54,284 nt of DNA, taken from contig JAJJLU010003555.1 in assembly GCA_023807065.1 (NCBI GenBank), forward strand, positions 1-54,284, read 5' to 3'. Of the stretch, positions 46,844 to 54,284 are shown piece after piece. How positions within the stretch are numbered: the stretch's first letter is position 1; every line of letters starts with the position of its first letter. Under the pieces are notes generated by a model that made no database searches, was not told the origin of the DNA, and saw only the letters and a list, made by a program, of their open reading frames with translations. Origin of the DNA: Isotricha intestinalis. Lineage: Eukaryota; Ciliophora; Litostomatea; Vestibuliferida; Isotrichidae. The position numbers and the translations under genes were made by a program.

Positions 46844-47959
46844 ATGTGTATAAAGCCAATAGAATCTCAAAATTTAGAAAATCTGAAAAAATTTCAATAC
46901 AAAACTTCAGACGACAGTCTCCTATATAACAAATGTATGTCACCATGTTTAAATAAAGTAGTAACATTTTTTCCTTTATGGTTACCTCCAAACATAATAA
47001 CCCTTTTTTCCTTAACATGTAACATCCTAGCATCCCTGGTAACATACCTAGACAGTGGATTTGATTTCTCAAAGGAGCTTTCTCCATCAACATGCATAAT
47101 CATAGGAGTGACTCAGTTCCTATACCAGCTCCTAGATAACTTGGATGGTAAACAGGCGCGTAGAACAGGTTCCTCATCCCCATATGGTATGCTCCTCGAT
47201 CATGGATGTGATATTTTTACTAATTGCTTCACTTGTTTCAATATGAGTCACTTATCACTTATTGGGAATCAATCACTTTATTCTATTTCTATTTTCTTTG
47301 GATTAATTCTAGGATTCTTTGCTATGACTTATGAAGAATATAAATTAGGAGAATTACATTTCCCTATTGTTAATGCTACTGATGAAGGAAATATCGCTTT
47401 CTGTTTTATTGCTGTTTTATGTGGATTAGTAGGACAAAAATGGATTAATTTTAGAATTTTTGGAAATTTCACTTTAGGTAATTTTTTCGGATTATTTTGT
47501 GTTTTTGGAGGATTTACTTGTGTTTATAATTTATGTAATCATACTTTGAAAAAAAAAGGATTAAGGGAAGTTATAAAAATTTTCTTAGATTGGATTTATT
47601 TTTATTTAGTTTTATTGTTTCCTATTATTTATGTCTTGTTTTTTAATTCTTTTTTTGTTTTATATAAATGGATTATATTTTCTTGCATGTGTTTATTATT
47701 TGCAAGAGTTACTATGGATTTACAAATAAGAATTGTTACTGCTGATACTATTAAAGGAAATTATTTTATTGTTTTTATTAATATACTTTTAATCCTTAGT
47801 TTCTTTTTTAATTTATATAGAGATAAATTATATATTTTATGTGGCATTTGTACTATGCAAATTGCTGAGTTAACTATGTTTATTATTATAAGAAGTAATG
47901 AAATTACAAATTATTTAGGAATTAAAATATTTAAAATTAACCCACAAATCCAAATTTAA
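46844..47959 (+). CDS. Choline/ethanolamine phosphotransferase
   Basis: Transfers phosphocholine or phosphoethanolamine from the CDP-alcohol to diacylglycerol, the last step of the Kennedy pathway in the ER. At 371 residues it is in the usual range. The CDP-alcohol motif DG-x2-AR-x8-G-x3-D-x3-D is perfect: D101, G102, A105, R106, G115, D119, D123. Eight or more hydrophobic segments follow, and FPLWLPPNIITLFSLTCNIL near the start is the family's first helix. Choline versus ethanolamine preference cannot be read from sequence. Bases ~46900-47210 are far richer in G+C (29 of 60 at 47101-47160) than the 3' half (7 of 60 at 47761-47820), an abrupt change inside one gene. Confidence 0.93.
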   Translation: MCIKPIESQNLENLKKFQYKTSDDSLLYNKCMSPCLNKVVTFFPLWLPPNIITLFSLTCNILASLVTYLDSGFDFSKELSPSTCIIIGVTQFLYQLLDNLDGKQARRTGSSSPYGMLLDHGCDIFTNCFTCFNMSHLSLIGNQSLYSISIFFGLILGFFAMTYEEYKLGELHFPIVNATDEGNIAFCFIAVLCGLVGQKWINFRIFGNFTLGNFFGLFCVFGGFTCVYNLCNHTLKKKGLREVIKIFLDWIYFYLVLLFPIIYVLFFNSFFVLYKWIIFSCMCLLFARVTMDLQIRIVTADTIKGNYFIVFINILLILSFFFNLYRDKLYILCGICTMQIAELTMFIIIRSNEITNYLGIKIFKINPQIQI

Positions 47960-48058
47960 TTATTTATTGCAAAAAATAAAAGAATAAAGAGTTCTTATTT
48001 AAAATTTAAATAAAAAAATATATATTAAGATTAATATTTATAATTATTATTTACAAAA

Positions 48059-49570
48059 TTATTTTTTTTTATTTTTTTTATGTCTAGTATATTGTTCATA
48101 AATAGTTCCAGATTTAATAGGAGTAATATCTCTTCTTTTAATATTATTATCATATGGTGAAAAATTCATAGGACTATAACCAGTTGTTGAAACTGAACAA
48201 CCTAAATTACAAGCCCAACAATTTCCATCTGTGAAATATGGTATTATATCATATGATTTTATTCTTTTTAATTTTTGATTTTTTATAAATCTATTTTTAT
48301 CTTCAAAATTTTCATCTTTTTCTTTTTCTATTTTTCTCTCTTTTATTATTGGATTATTATTATTTAAATTTTTAATTTGGGGATTTGGATTACTTATATT
48401 TTCATTTATTATATATTCATTTGGATATGTATTGTTTGATAAAGTTAATGATTTTGGTGTTTTATTTGGATTTTCAATATTTTCAAAATTATTATTTTTT
48501 GGTAATTGACTTATTAAATGAGTATTATTATCATTATTATTATTATTTGGAATATAATATTTGTTATTTATAAAATCAGATTTTTGTATTGGACCTTGAG
48601 GTTTATATTTTGAATCTAATAAATCATTTTTAATATCATCTTTTATATTTTGTGGTATTTCATTTTTTATTTGATTTTGTTTTCTTAAATTTTCAAATTC
48701 TTCATTATTTGGATATATTATATTATTTAATTTAATTCCTGAAGGTAATGGTTTCCCAAAAGATTTAGAAGTATATAATAAAGGATTATTATTTGAATTA
48801 ATATTATTTATTTTTAAATTTGGGTTAATGTTGTTATTATAATTATCCAATAAAGGATTATTTAAATTCTGATTAATATTCTCTTTGTTTAAATTTTGTT
48901 GATTAATTAAGTTATTTGGATTATAAGAATCATTAACTAAATGATTAGGTTGTTGATTAATTTGTGAATTTAAATTATTTTTATACAAATCATTAAATAA
49001 ATCAATTTTCTTTGAATATTTATCAATTAAATGTTTATATTCAAAAGGTTTGTCCAAATAATAATTAACATCTCCTTTAATTTTATCATTAGGTTCATTA
49101 AAAGTATCAGATATTTTATTTAATAAATCAAAATTTTGTTGTAGCATTTCCAAATATCTTTTACATTTCTCCTCTTCATCTTTATTACTAAAATTAAAAT
49201 TGAAATTATTATTTTTAATTTTAGAATAATCTTCACATAATTTATTGTAACATTCTTCTAAATTTCTTAATTGTTGCATTAAATCACAAATTTTATTATT
49301 AGATTCTCTTAATTCATTTTGACATTGACAAAGACAATTACATAATCTATGACATTCACATTGACATGGATTACATAAATAATTTTGGTTTCTATTATAT
49401 AAATTATTGTTATAATTAGAATAATTTGTTGAAAGTTCATCAAATGAAAAATTATTGTTTTGAGGATTAATATAATTATTTTTTGGAATATATTCTTCAC
49501 AAAAATTTAATGATTTGTAATTTGATAATTTATTGTTTATCGAAAATTGAGGATATGTTTGGCCATACAT
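48059..49570 (-). CDS. Asn-rich protein with Cys-rich segments at both ends
   Basis: A 503-residue protein I cannot name. Near residues 67-90 it has a dense cysteine cluster (CNPCQCECHRLCNCLCQCQ), followed by a coiled coil (~90-190, LRNLEECYNKLCEDYSKI). Residues ~195-430 are Asn/Pro/Gln-rich and disordered. The C-terminus has a compact non-repetitive motif, GNCWACNLGCSVSTTGYSPM followed by NFSPYD, which looks conserved and functional. The Cys clusters suggest metal binding or a structural role. No signal peptide, so not an obvious secreted Cys-rich protein. Confidence 0.72.
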   Translation of the reverse strand: MYGQTYPQFSINNKLSNYKSLNFCEEYIPKNNYINPQNNNFSFDELSTNYSNYNNNLYNRNQNYLCNPCQCECHRLCNCLCQCQNELRESNNKICDLMQQLRNLEECYNKLCEDYSKIKNNNFNFNFSNKDEEEKCKRYLEMLQQNFDLLNKISDTFNEPNDKIKGDVNYYLDKPFEYKHLIDKYSKKIDLFNDLYKNNLNSQINQQPNHLVNDSYNPNNLINQQNLNKENINQNLNNPLLDNYNNNINPNLKINNINSNNNPLLYTSKSFGKPLPSGIKLNNIIYPNNEEFENLRKQNQIKNEIPQNIKDDIKNDLLDSKYKPQGPIQKSDFINNKYYIPNNNNNDNNTHLISQLPKNNNFENIENPNKTPKSLTLSNNTYPNEYIINENISNPNPQIKNLNNNNPIIKERKIEKEKDENFEDKNRFIKNQKLKRIKSYDIIPYFTDGNCWACNLGCSVSTTGYSPMNFSPYDNNIKRRDITPIKSGTIYEQYTRHKKNKKK

Positions 49571-49905
49571 TTTATTTTTTTTCTTAAATTTAATTTTAAT
49601 ATTGTGATTAATTTTCCAAAAATTCTATAATGAAGGTCGTTTAAAAAAAATAAAAAGAGTTAAGGAATAGAAAATTAATAATTTTTTGGAAGAAAAATGA
49701 AAAAATGAATATAATAGAATATTGGAATATCAACAATATAAAATTTTCATAATAAAAATTATTAATTACCATTTAATCACAAAAAAAAAACAAGATAAAA
49801 TTTATAGTGAATAAATTACAATTATTATTATAAGAATATTAATTTAAAAAAAGATATTTTAAATTAAGAATGTTAAATTTATGTATGTATATATTTATAT
49901 TTTAT
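49571..49905. other. Intergenic gap between two minus-strand genes
   Basis: 335 AT-rich bases containing the start region of the Cys-rich gene and the 3' end of LSG1. No RNA gene, repeat or frame was recognised. Confidence 0.4.
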
Positions 49906-51837
49906 TTAAAAATTAATTGATTGAGTTTTAATTATATCTCTTCCTTTTTTTTCCTTTCCTTTATTTTTTGCAATTTCCTCCATTAAATCATTATATTGTT
50001 TAACAGTCACAATATCTTCAATATCTTCTTCATCAAGATCTCCTCTTTTAACAGCAAATTTTAATTCTCTTTTCATTTCTTTACTAATAATTTTATTATC
50101 ATTTTCATTTTTTAAATTTTCTTTCAAAAATTGATTATTAAAAAATTCTTCATCAACATCACTTCCTTTAACTTTCTTATCAGATAAAATATTTTCATTA
50201 TCTAAATAAAGTTTCTCATAATTGTCATCAAAATTAGGAGGAATAGTTTCAATTAATTTATGATTTTCAATTTCATTATTATTTAATTCAACATTTCCAA
50301 AAGGAGAAATAAATCCGAATTTTTCTTCTGAATAATCAGGTCTTAAATAACAATATAATAATTTTCCAGAAACATAATCTTTTAAAACCATTTTAGCAGC
50401 TTTTGCTTCATCAGGTAAACCATTTCCAGTGAAAAAACCTCTTTTATTTGCTAATATTTGAAGAAATTGTTTTGCACTGTATATATCAGGGAGATTTAAA
50501 TTATAATAATAATTACTTAATATTTTTGAAGGTATTCTTTTTATTATTAAATGAATTGCACTATGATAATCAGTTAATTTATCTATTGGATATATTCCAT
50601 TAACTAACATATCTGCTTTAGATGATGTAAATGATGGGAAAACTAAACCTGGACAATCCATTAAACATATTTTTTTTTCAGGAATTAAAAGAGAAGGCTC
50701 TGAAGGAAGAAATAATGTTTGGTAATGTTTTGTTTTACCTGGCATCATTGCTACTCCTACTTTTTTTGTTTTCATTAAAACGTTTATTATTGAAGATTTA
50801 CCTACATTTGGATATCCTATAAATCCTATTGTATTTATCTTATTTTTATTTTTATTTTCATTATTATTATTATCATTATTTTCTTTGTCATTATTATTAT
50901 TATTCTCATTGTTATTATTTTGAGTTTGATTATTTTTTATTTGTTCAATTTCATTTTTAATAAATTTAATTAAATCCAATCTATTACAAATTTTATAATC
51001 ATCTTTATCACTTTTCTCTTGATTATCACTATTATCATTTTCATTATTTTCGAATTTATTTAATTCTTCCAAAGCACTAAAGAAAACATATTTCATATTA
51101 TTACATTTAAAATAATCAGCCCAATTTTTTCTAATATCTTCACTCATTAAATCAGCTTTATTAACAATTAAAATGCTTTCTTTATTAGGATCAACATTTT
51201 TAATATAAGAATCTAAATCAGGACAATGAAAATATAAAGGATTTCTCCCATCAACAATTTGAAATAAAATTTGGCATTTGTCGACAACAATCCATAATTG
51301 TTTCCATACTTCAAAATTTTTTTCAAATGGACTTATAGTTAAATTTATATTCTTCATTTCTTCTTCTGCTAAATTTTTTCTCCATGCTAAAAAAGATTCT
51401 TTTTCCATTTTTTGATAATCTTCTTTTTTTATTGTTTTATTCCATTTTGGTCTTTTTGGAATTGATAAAAATTGAATTTCATTATCATTAATTTTTAATT
51501 CTGAATTTTTAAGAGAATTATTAATTAAAATATTATTTGATTGATTAATTGGAATAATATTAATTGAATTTACAGCTTGTAAAGCAATTTGTTCTGGAAT
51601 AACTTCAAATTTTTTATTTGATAATTCTGTTAAATTACCATAATCTTCTATGGCATTTTGAGTTTCTAATTTTGATTTTAATTTTCCTTTTTTTTCTTTT
51701 TCTTTTATTATTTCGTTATCATAATTTTCAGCTTGGGATTTTTTATTAAAATGAGGATTTGCTTTTTTATTCACTGCTCTTTCTAATTTATTTAATACGT
51801 TTTTGTTTTTTTGATTAGCGTGTTTTCCTTTTTTCAT
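49906..51837 (-). CDS. LSG1: LSG1-type circularly permuted GTPase (60S export)
   Basis: Cytoplasmic GTPase that releases the export adaptor NMD3 from pre-60S ribosomal subunits. It has 643 residues, against 658 in human. Motifs occur in the permuted order of the YlqF/LSG1 class: G4 NKADL (226-230), G5 FFSAL (252-256), then G1 GYPNVGKSS (341-349), G2 MPGKTKHYQTLFL (365-377), G3 DCPGLVFPSF (394-403). MPGKTKH-QTLF and DCPGLV-PSF are specific for LSG1 over NOG2/NUG1. An Asn-rich insert (~303-333) separates G5 from G1. The C-terminal half includes ILANKRGFFTGNGLPDEAKA, then the acidic/basic tail. It is divergent with the next gene, with 94 bases between starts. Confidence 0.95.
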   Translation of the reverse strand: MKKGKHANQKNKNVLNKLERAVNKKANPHFNKKSQAENYDNEIIKEKEKKGKLKSKLETQNAIEDYGNLTELSNKKFEVIPEQIALQAVNSINIIPINQSNNILINNSLKNSELKINDNEIQFLSIPKRPKWNKTIKKEDYQKMEKESFLAWRKNLAEEEMKNINLTISPFEKNFEVWKQLWIVVDKCQILFQIVDGRNPLYFHCPDLDSYIKNVDPNKESILIVNKADLMSEDIRKNWADYFKCNNMKYVFFSALEELNKFENNENDNSDNQEKSDKDDYKICNRLDLIKFIKNEIEQIKNNQTQNNNNENNNNNDKENNDNNNNENKNKNKINTIGFIGYPNVGKSSIINVLMKTKKVGVAMMPGKTKHYQTLFLPSEPSLLIPEKKICLMDCPGLVFPSFTSSKADMLVNGIYPIDKLTDYHSAIHLIIKRIPSKILSNYYYNLNLPDIYSAKQFLQILANKRGFFTGNGLPDEAKAAKMVLKDYVSGKLLYCYLRPDYSEEKFGFISPFGNVELNNNEIENHKLIETIPPNFDDNYEKLYLDNENILSDKKVKGSDVDEEFFNNQFLKENLKNENDNKIISKEMKRELKFAVKRGDLDEEDIEDIVTVKQYNDLMEEIAKNKGKEKKGRDIIKTQSINF

Positions 51838-51931
51838 TTTTTGAAAAGATAATTATTTTTGATAAACAATATTTTATATTTTTAATTTTTTTCAAAAAAT
51901 TATTTCTTTTTTTTGTTTAAATTTATTATAA

Positions 51932-53501
51932 ATGTATAATATATATGTAGAAGAAAAAAGAAAAAAAGCAGAAGAAGAAAAATTAAGGAAAACCAAAAGT
52001 GAAGAGCGTTATAAAAGGCGATTCAAAAGTAAGAAAATAAAAATTAAAATACCAAAAAAAAAATAAATAAAAAATATATAACATATAGAAAATATTGGAA
52101 TAATGTATTCAAATTATGAAGAAAGAGTGAAAAATTTTATAACAGATGTAAAATAATAAATATATAATAAAAATATATTAGATGACTCTTCCAGAACATA
52201 CAATAAGAGTTCGTGATTTAACAAGTAAAGCATTAAATTCAAAAGAAGAAATTCTTCGAAGTGGAAAAATTAAAAAACCTTTTATTTTTAAAGGTTATAA
52301 AACAGAAAAAGATAGAATAGAAGAAACAATAAAAAATAATAATTACTTAAATAATACTTTAGGAAGTAAATCTCAAATAAATTTATTATCAAATGAAAAA
52401 AAAGATATATTTAATTTTAATATTCAAAATTCTCTTCCTTTATTAAGAAAAGCATCTATTGTAATTTCTCCTAAAAATTTAAAATATGTTTTTAAAAATG
52501 ATTCTATCATTCAACCTCAAATGAGATTTAAACCAAGAACAGATTTAGAAAGAGTATATGATGCTTTAAATGGAAGATATTTTTCTAATGATGAAAAAAA
52601 TATTTTAAAAAGACAATTAAAAAATATTGGTTTATTTTCTTTTGATAATAAAAAAGATATAATTAGAAAAGTTTCTTTATTAACTTTAAATAATAAAAAT
52701 AATAGTAATAAAAATTTAATTGAAGATGAATCTACTAAAAGATCTTATCAAATAAAACAAAATCCATTTATTCAAAATGATAAAAAAGAAGAAAAAAAAA
52801 AAAATAATATTTATGGTGATGGAAATTTATATTTTGTTCCAAAACATTTTGAATATAAACCTTGGATTAGACATAGGAATTTAAATTCTGAAGCTGAAAA
52901 ACTTTTAGGTGAATTTCATATTAAAACTCATTTTAAAGCTACTGAAGAAATTGCAGAAAATAAAATTATTACTAAAAAAGAAGAAAAAAGAAAAAAATTA
53001 ATCGAAGAGAAAAAAAGAGAAAAAAAAAAAAGAATTATTAAAGACCCTTTTTTTTTTGAAAAAAATCATTTTAAAGAAGATGATAAAATTAAAGAATATA
53101 TTCCATATGAAAAAAATAAAAATCCAATCAATGAAAAAAATAATGAAGTTTATGATCAAAATACTTTAAATATTATTTCTAAAATTGCTTTTAAAGATCA
53201 AAAGCGCATGAATGATTCTTTATCAGAATCAAAATCATCTTCTTCTGAAAAAAATAAAAATTTAGATACTATAAATAAAAAAAAATTAATTGATGAAAAT
53301 AATGTTTTAATTAATGGAGAATTATATTATAAAGATACTCAATTTGATATTATTGCTGAAAAAGTTTTAAAAAATTGTAATGTTTATCAAAAAAAAAGTA
53401 AACATAATAATTCTAGATTAATAAAAGGAGAAGGAAAAAATATGATAACAGGAGGAATGAGTGTAAATGAATTTGAAAGAAAATATAAATTAGGTGATTA
53501 A
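51932..53501 (+). CDS. Unknown charged protein, three exons
   Basis: Model: exons 51932-52028, 52089-52147 and 52182-53501, giving 491 residues. The obvious frame starts at ATG 52182, but the AG just before it is the acceptor of a 34-nt GTAAAA...TTAG intron. The upstream exon reads YSNYEERVKNFITD and runs straight into MTLPEHTIRVRDLTSKALNS. A further 60-nt GTAAG...ATAG intron links a charged first exon (VEEKRKKAEEEKLRKTKSEE). An alternative start is the ATG at 52103 in exon 2. The core (~50-100, IRVRDLTSKALNSKEEILRS) and KPWIRHRNLNSEAEKLLGEF plus HIKTHFKATEEI look conserved; the end is GGMSVNEFERKYKLGD. No catalytic motif; I do not recognise the family, though a cytoskeletal or axonemal role would fit. 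Confidence 0.68.
52029..52088 (+). other. 60-nt intron, exon 1/2 of three-exon gene
   Basis: Begins GTAAGAAAAT and ends CATATAG; phase 1. Less certain than the next intron, because translation could start in exon 2. Confidence 0.55.
52148..52181 (+). other. 34-nt intron, exon 2/3 of three-exon gene
   Basis: Begins GTAAAATAAT and ends ATATTAG; phase 0. Joins NFITD to MTLPEHT in an open frame. Confidence 0.7.
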
Positions 53502-53577
53502 AATGTTTATAATTATGATTCTAAAATAATTTTTTTTTTAAACATAAATATTAAAAAAAAATGATTTTATTATTAAT

Positions 53578-54284
53578 TTATAAATGGATTGAATCTTCAT
53601 TAGCAATATCTCTTACTGCTGAATCATAATCAGAAACAGAAATTTGTTTAAGTTCTCGATTAACTTTGTCAGTCACATCAGTCATATGTTTCCAACTCAT
53701 ATGCGCTCCACAACCGAGAGGTTGAATTTCTTTTTTTCCTAAAGATTTGAGAATTATATTTTTATTTATTTCTTTTTCAGTAAGTCCAGTAAACTCATTT
53801 TCTTTTTCTTTTTGATTATTATTTTCCTCAATTGTATTTATTTTTATTTTTTTATTTGTAAATGAAACTATGAAATTTTTAAATCTTCCGAAAATCTTGT
53901 CTTTTATTGTACTTCTCTTTCCACAAACAATACTATCACAACCTACAATTCTAAACCAAATTAATCCACATTGAGTACATTGTTTATATCTATTATATTC
54001 TCCATTATAATTTGTTGTTTGTGTATCCAATTCTAATTCTACTTTTTGCCTAAATTTATCAAAATCATTGAATATTGCGTTATTAAACATTATTAACTCA
54101 GTTATTACTAAATCTGAATCTTCTTTTTTTTCTCTAACAATTGATGAATACTTTTTAATTAAATTTTCTTTATAATTTTTTAAAGCAAAATATAATGCTC
54201 TTTTTAAATCTTTTTCTTTAGTTTTTTTAAATTCATCTTCAAAAAGTTTTAAAGATTCTTGAAATTCTTCCAAATATTTTTCCC
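53578..54284 (-). CDS. IBR/RBR-like zinc-binding protein, N-terminus missing
   Basis: The frame is open to the right edge of the window; the first four codons before LEEFQESLKL are readable and no ATG lies there, so the gene starts beyond 54284. About 235 residues are visible. The N-terminal part is helical and charged. Then YKQCTQCGLIWFRIVGCDSI followed by VCGKR gives C-x2-C ... G-C-x4-C, and PLGCGAHMSWKHM supplies further ligands. This resembles the second IBR/RING2 part of RBR-type ubiquitin ligases ('CP.C...I.K..GC..M.C..C...FCW'), with a ~60-residue insert. Ciliates have many such proteins. E3 activity cannot be judged without the N-terminal RING. Confidence 0.7.
   Translation of the reverse strand, partial: EKYLEEFQESLKLFEDEFKKTKEKDLKRALYFALKNYKENLIKKYSSIVREKKEDSDLVITELIMFNNAIFNDFDKFRQKVELELDTQTTNYNGEYNRYKQCTQCGLIWFRIVGCDSIVCGKRSTIKDKIFGRFKNFIVSFTNKKIKINTIEENNNQKEKENEFTGLTEKEINKNIILKSLGKKEIQPLGCGAHMSWKHMTDVTDKVNRELKQISVSDYDSAVRDIANEDSIHL

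Noticed and set aside
1..54284. tRNA, rRNA, snRNA or telomere repeats
   Set aside because: By eye I found no cloverleaf with a GGTTCGA-type loop, no rRNA-like GC-rich block and no C4A2-type repeat at either end; covariance-model searches would be needed to exclude small RNAs.

Overview
This window is nuclear DNA of a very AT-rich microbial eukaryote. The visible protein families are eukaryotic: separase, cyclins, a HOPS subunit, the GTPase LSG1, an Enhancer-of-polycomb homologue, Pumilio, TMEM33 and an amino-alcohol phosphotransferase. Genes are tightly packed on both strands, mostly 50-300 bases apart. Introns are few and very small: seven were found, five of them 25-60 nt, and all run GTAA...TAG. 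Asn and Lys runs are common. Of 33 genes, 32 end in TAA, one in TAG and none in TGA, and full-length genes read through in the standard code. Several families look ciliate-like (zinc-ribbon kinase, zinc-ribbon cyclin, a possible axonemal coiled coil). With the standard code, tiny introns and two bacterial-type enzymes, my best guess is a ciliate that kept the standard code, such as an anaerobic litostome; a metamonad or amoebozoan is not excluded. No telomere, rRNA, tRNA or transposon was seen.

Layout. 1-11 kb: C-terminal part of separase (cut by the left edge), an unknown protein, a zinc-ribbon protein kinase, a small possibly lipidated CAP-like protein and a coiled-coil protein. 11-24 kb: VPS41-like RING protein, A/B-type cyclin, two low-complexity proteins, zinc-ribbon cyclin, a protein with a HEPN-type R-x4-H motif, a long coiled coil, and a small gene whose 25-nt intron hides its second exon. 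24-33 kb: Pumilio protein, WD40 protein, divergent Hsp70/Hsp110, bacterial-type purine nucleoside phosphorylase, three-exon ZC3H14/Nab2-like zinc-finger protein, unknown protein. 33-45 kb: a large protein with a selenoprotein-W-like domain, Enhancer of polycomb with an apparently split start codon, CCHC zinc-knuckle protein, divergent E2-like protein, a two-exon Asn-rich protein, bacterial-type metallophosphatase, Alba-RGG protein. 45-54 kb: unknown protein, TMEM33, choline/ethanolamine phosphotransferase, Cys-rich protein, LSG1, a three-exon gene, and the end of an IBR-like zinc protein cut by the right edge.

The genes do not form one pathway. They are mixed housekeeping genes: cell cycle (separase, cyclins), RNA handling (Pumilio, ZC3H, zinc-knuckle, Alba, perhaps HEPN), membranes and trafficking (VPS41, TMEM33, phosphotransferase), chromatin (EPL1), ribosome export (LSG1) and protein turnover (E2-like, IBR-like). 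The points most worth following are the poly(A)-rich leader and intron of the putative poly(A)-binding ZC3H gene, the split ATG of EPL1, the HEPN-type protein, the Rdx-domain giant protein, the sharp composition change inside the phosphotransferase gene, and the absence of TGA.
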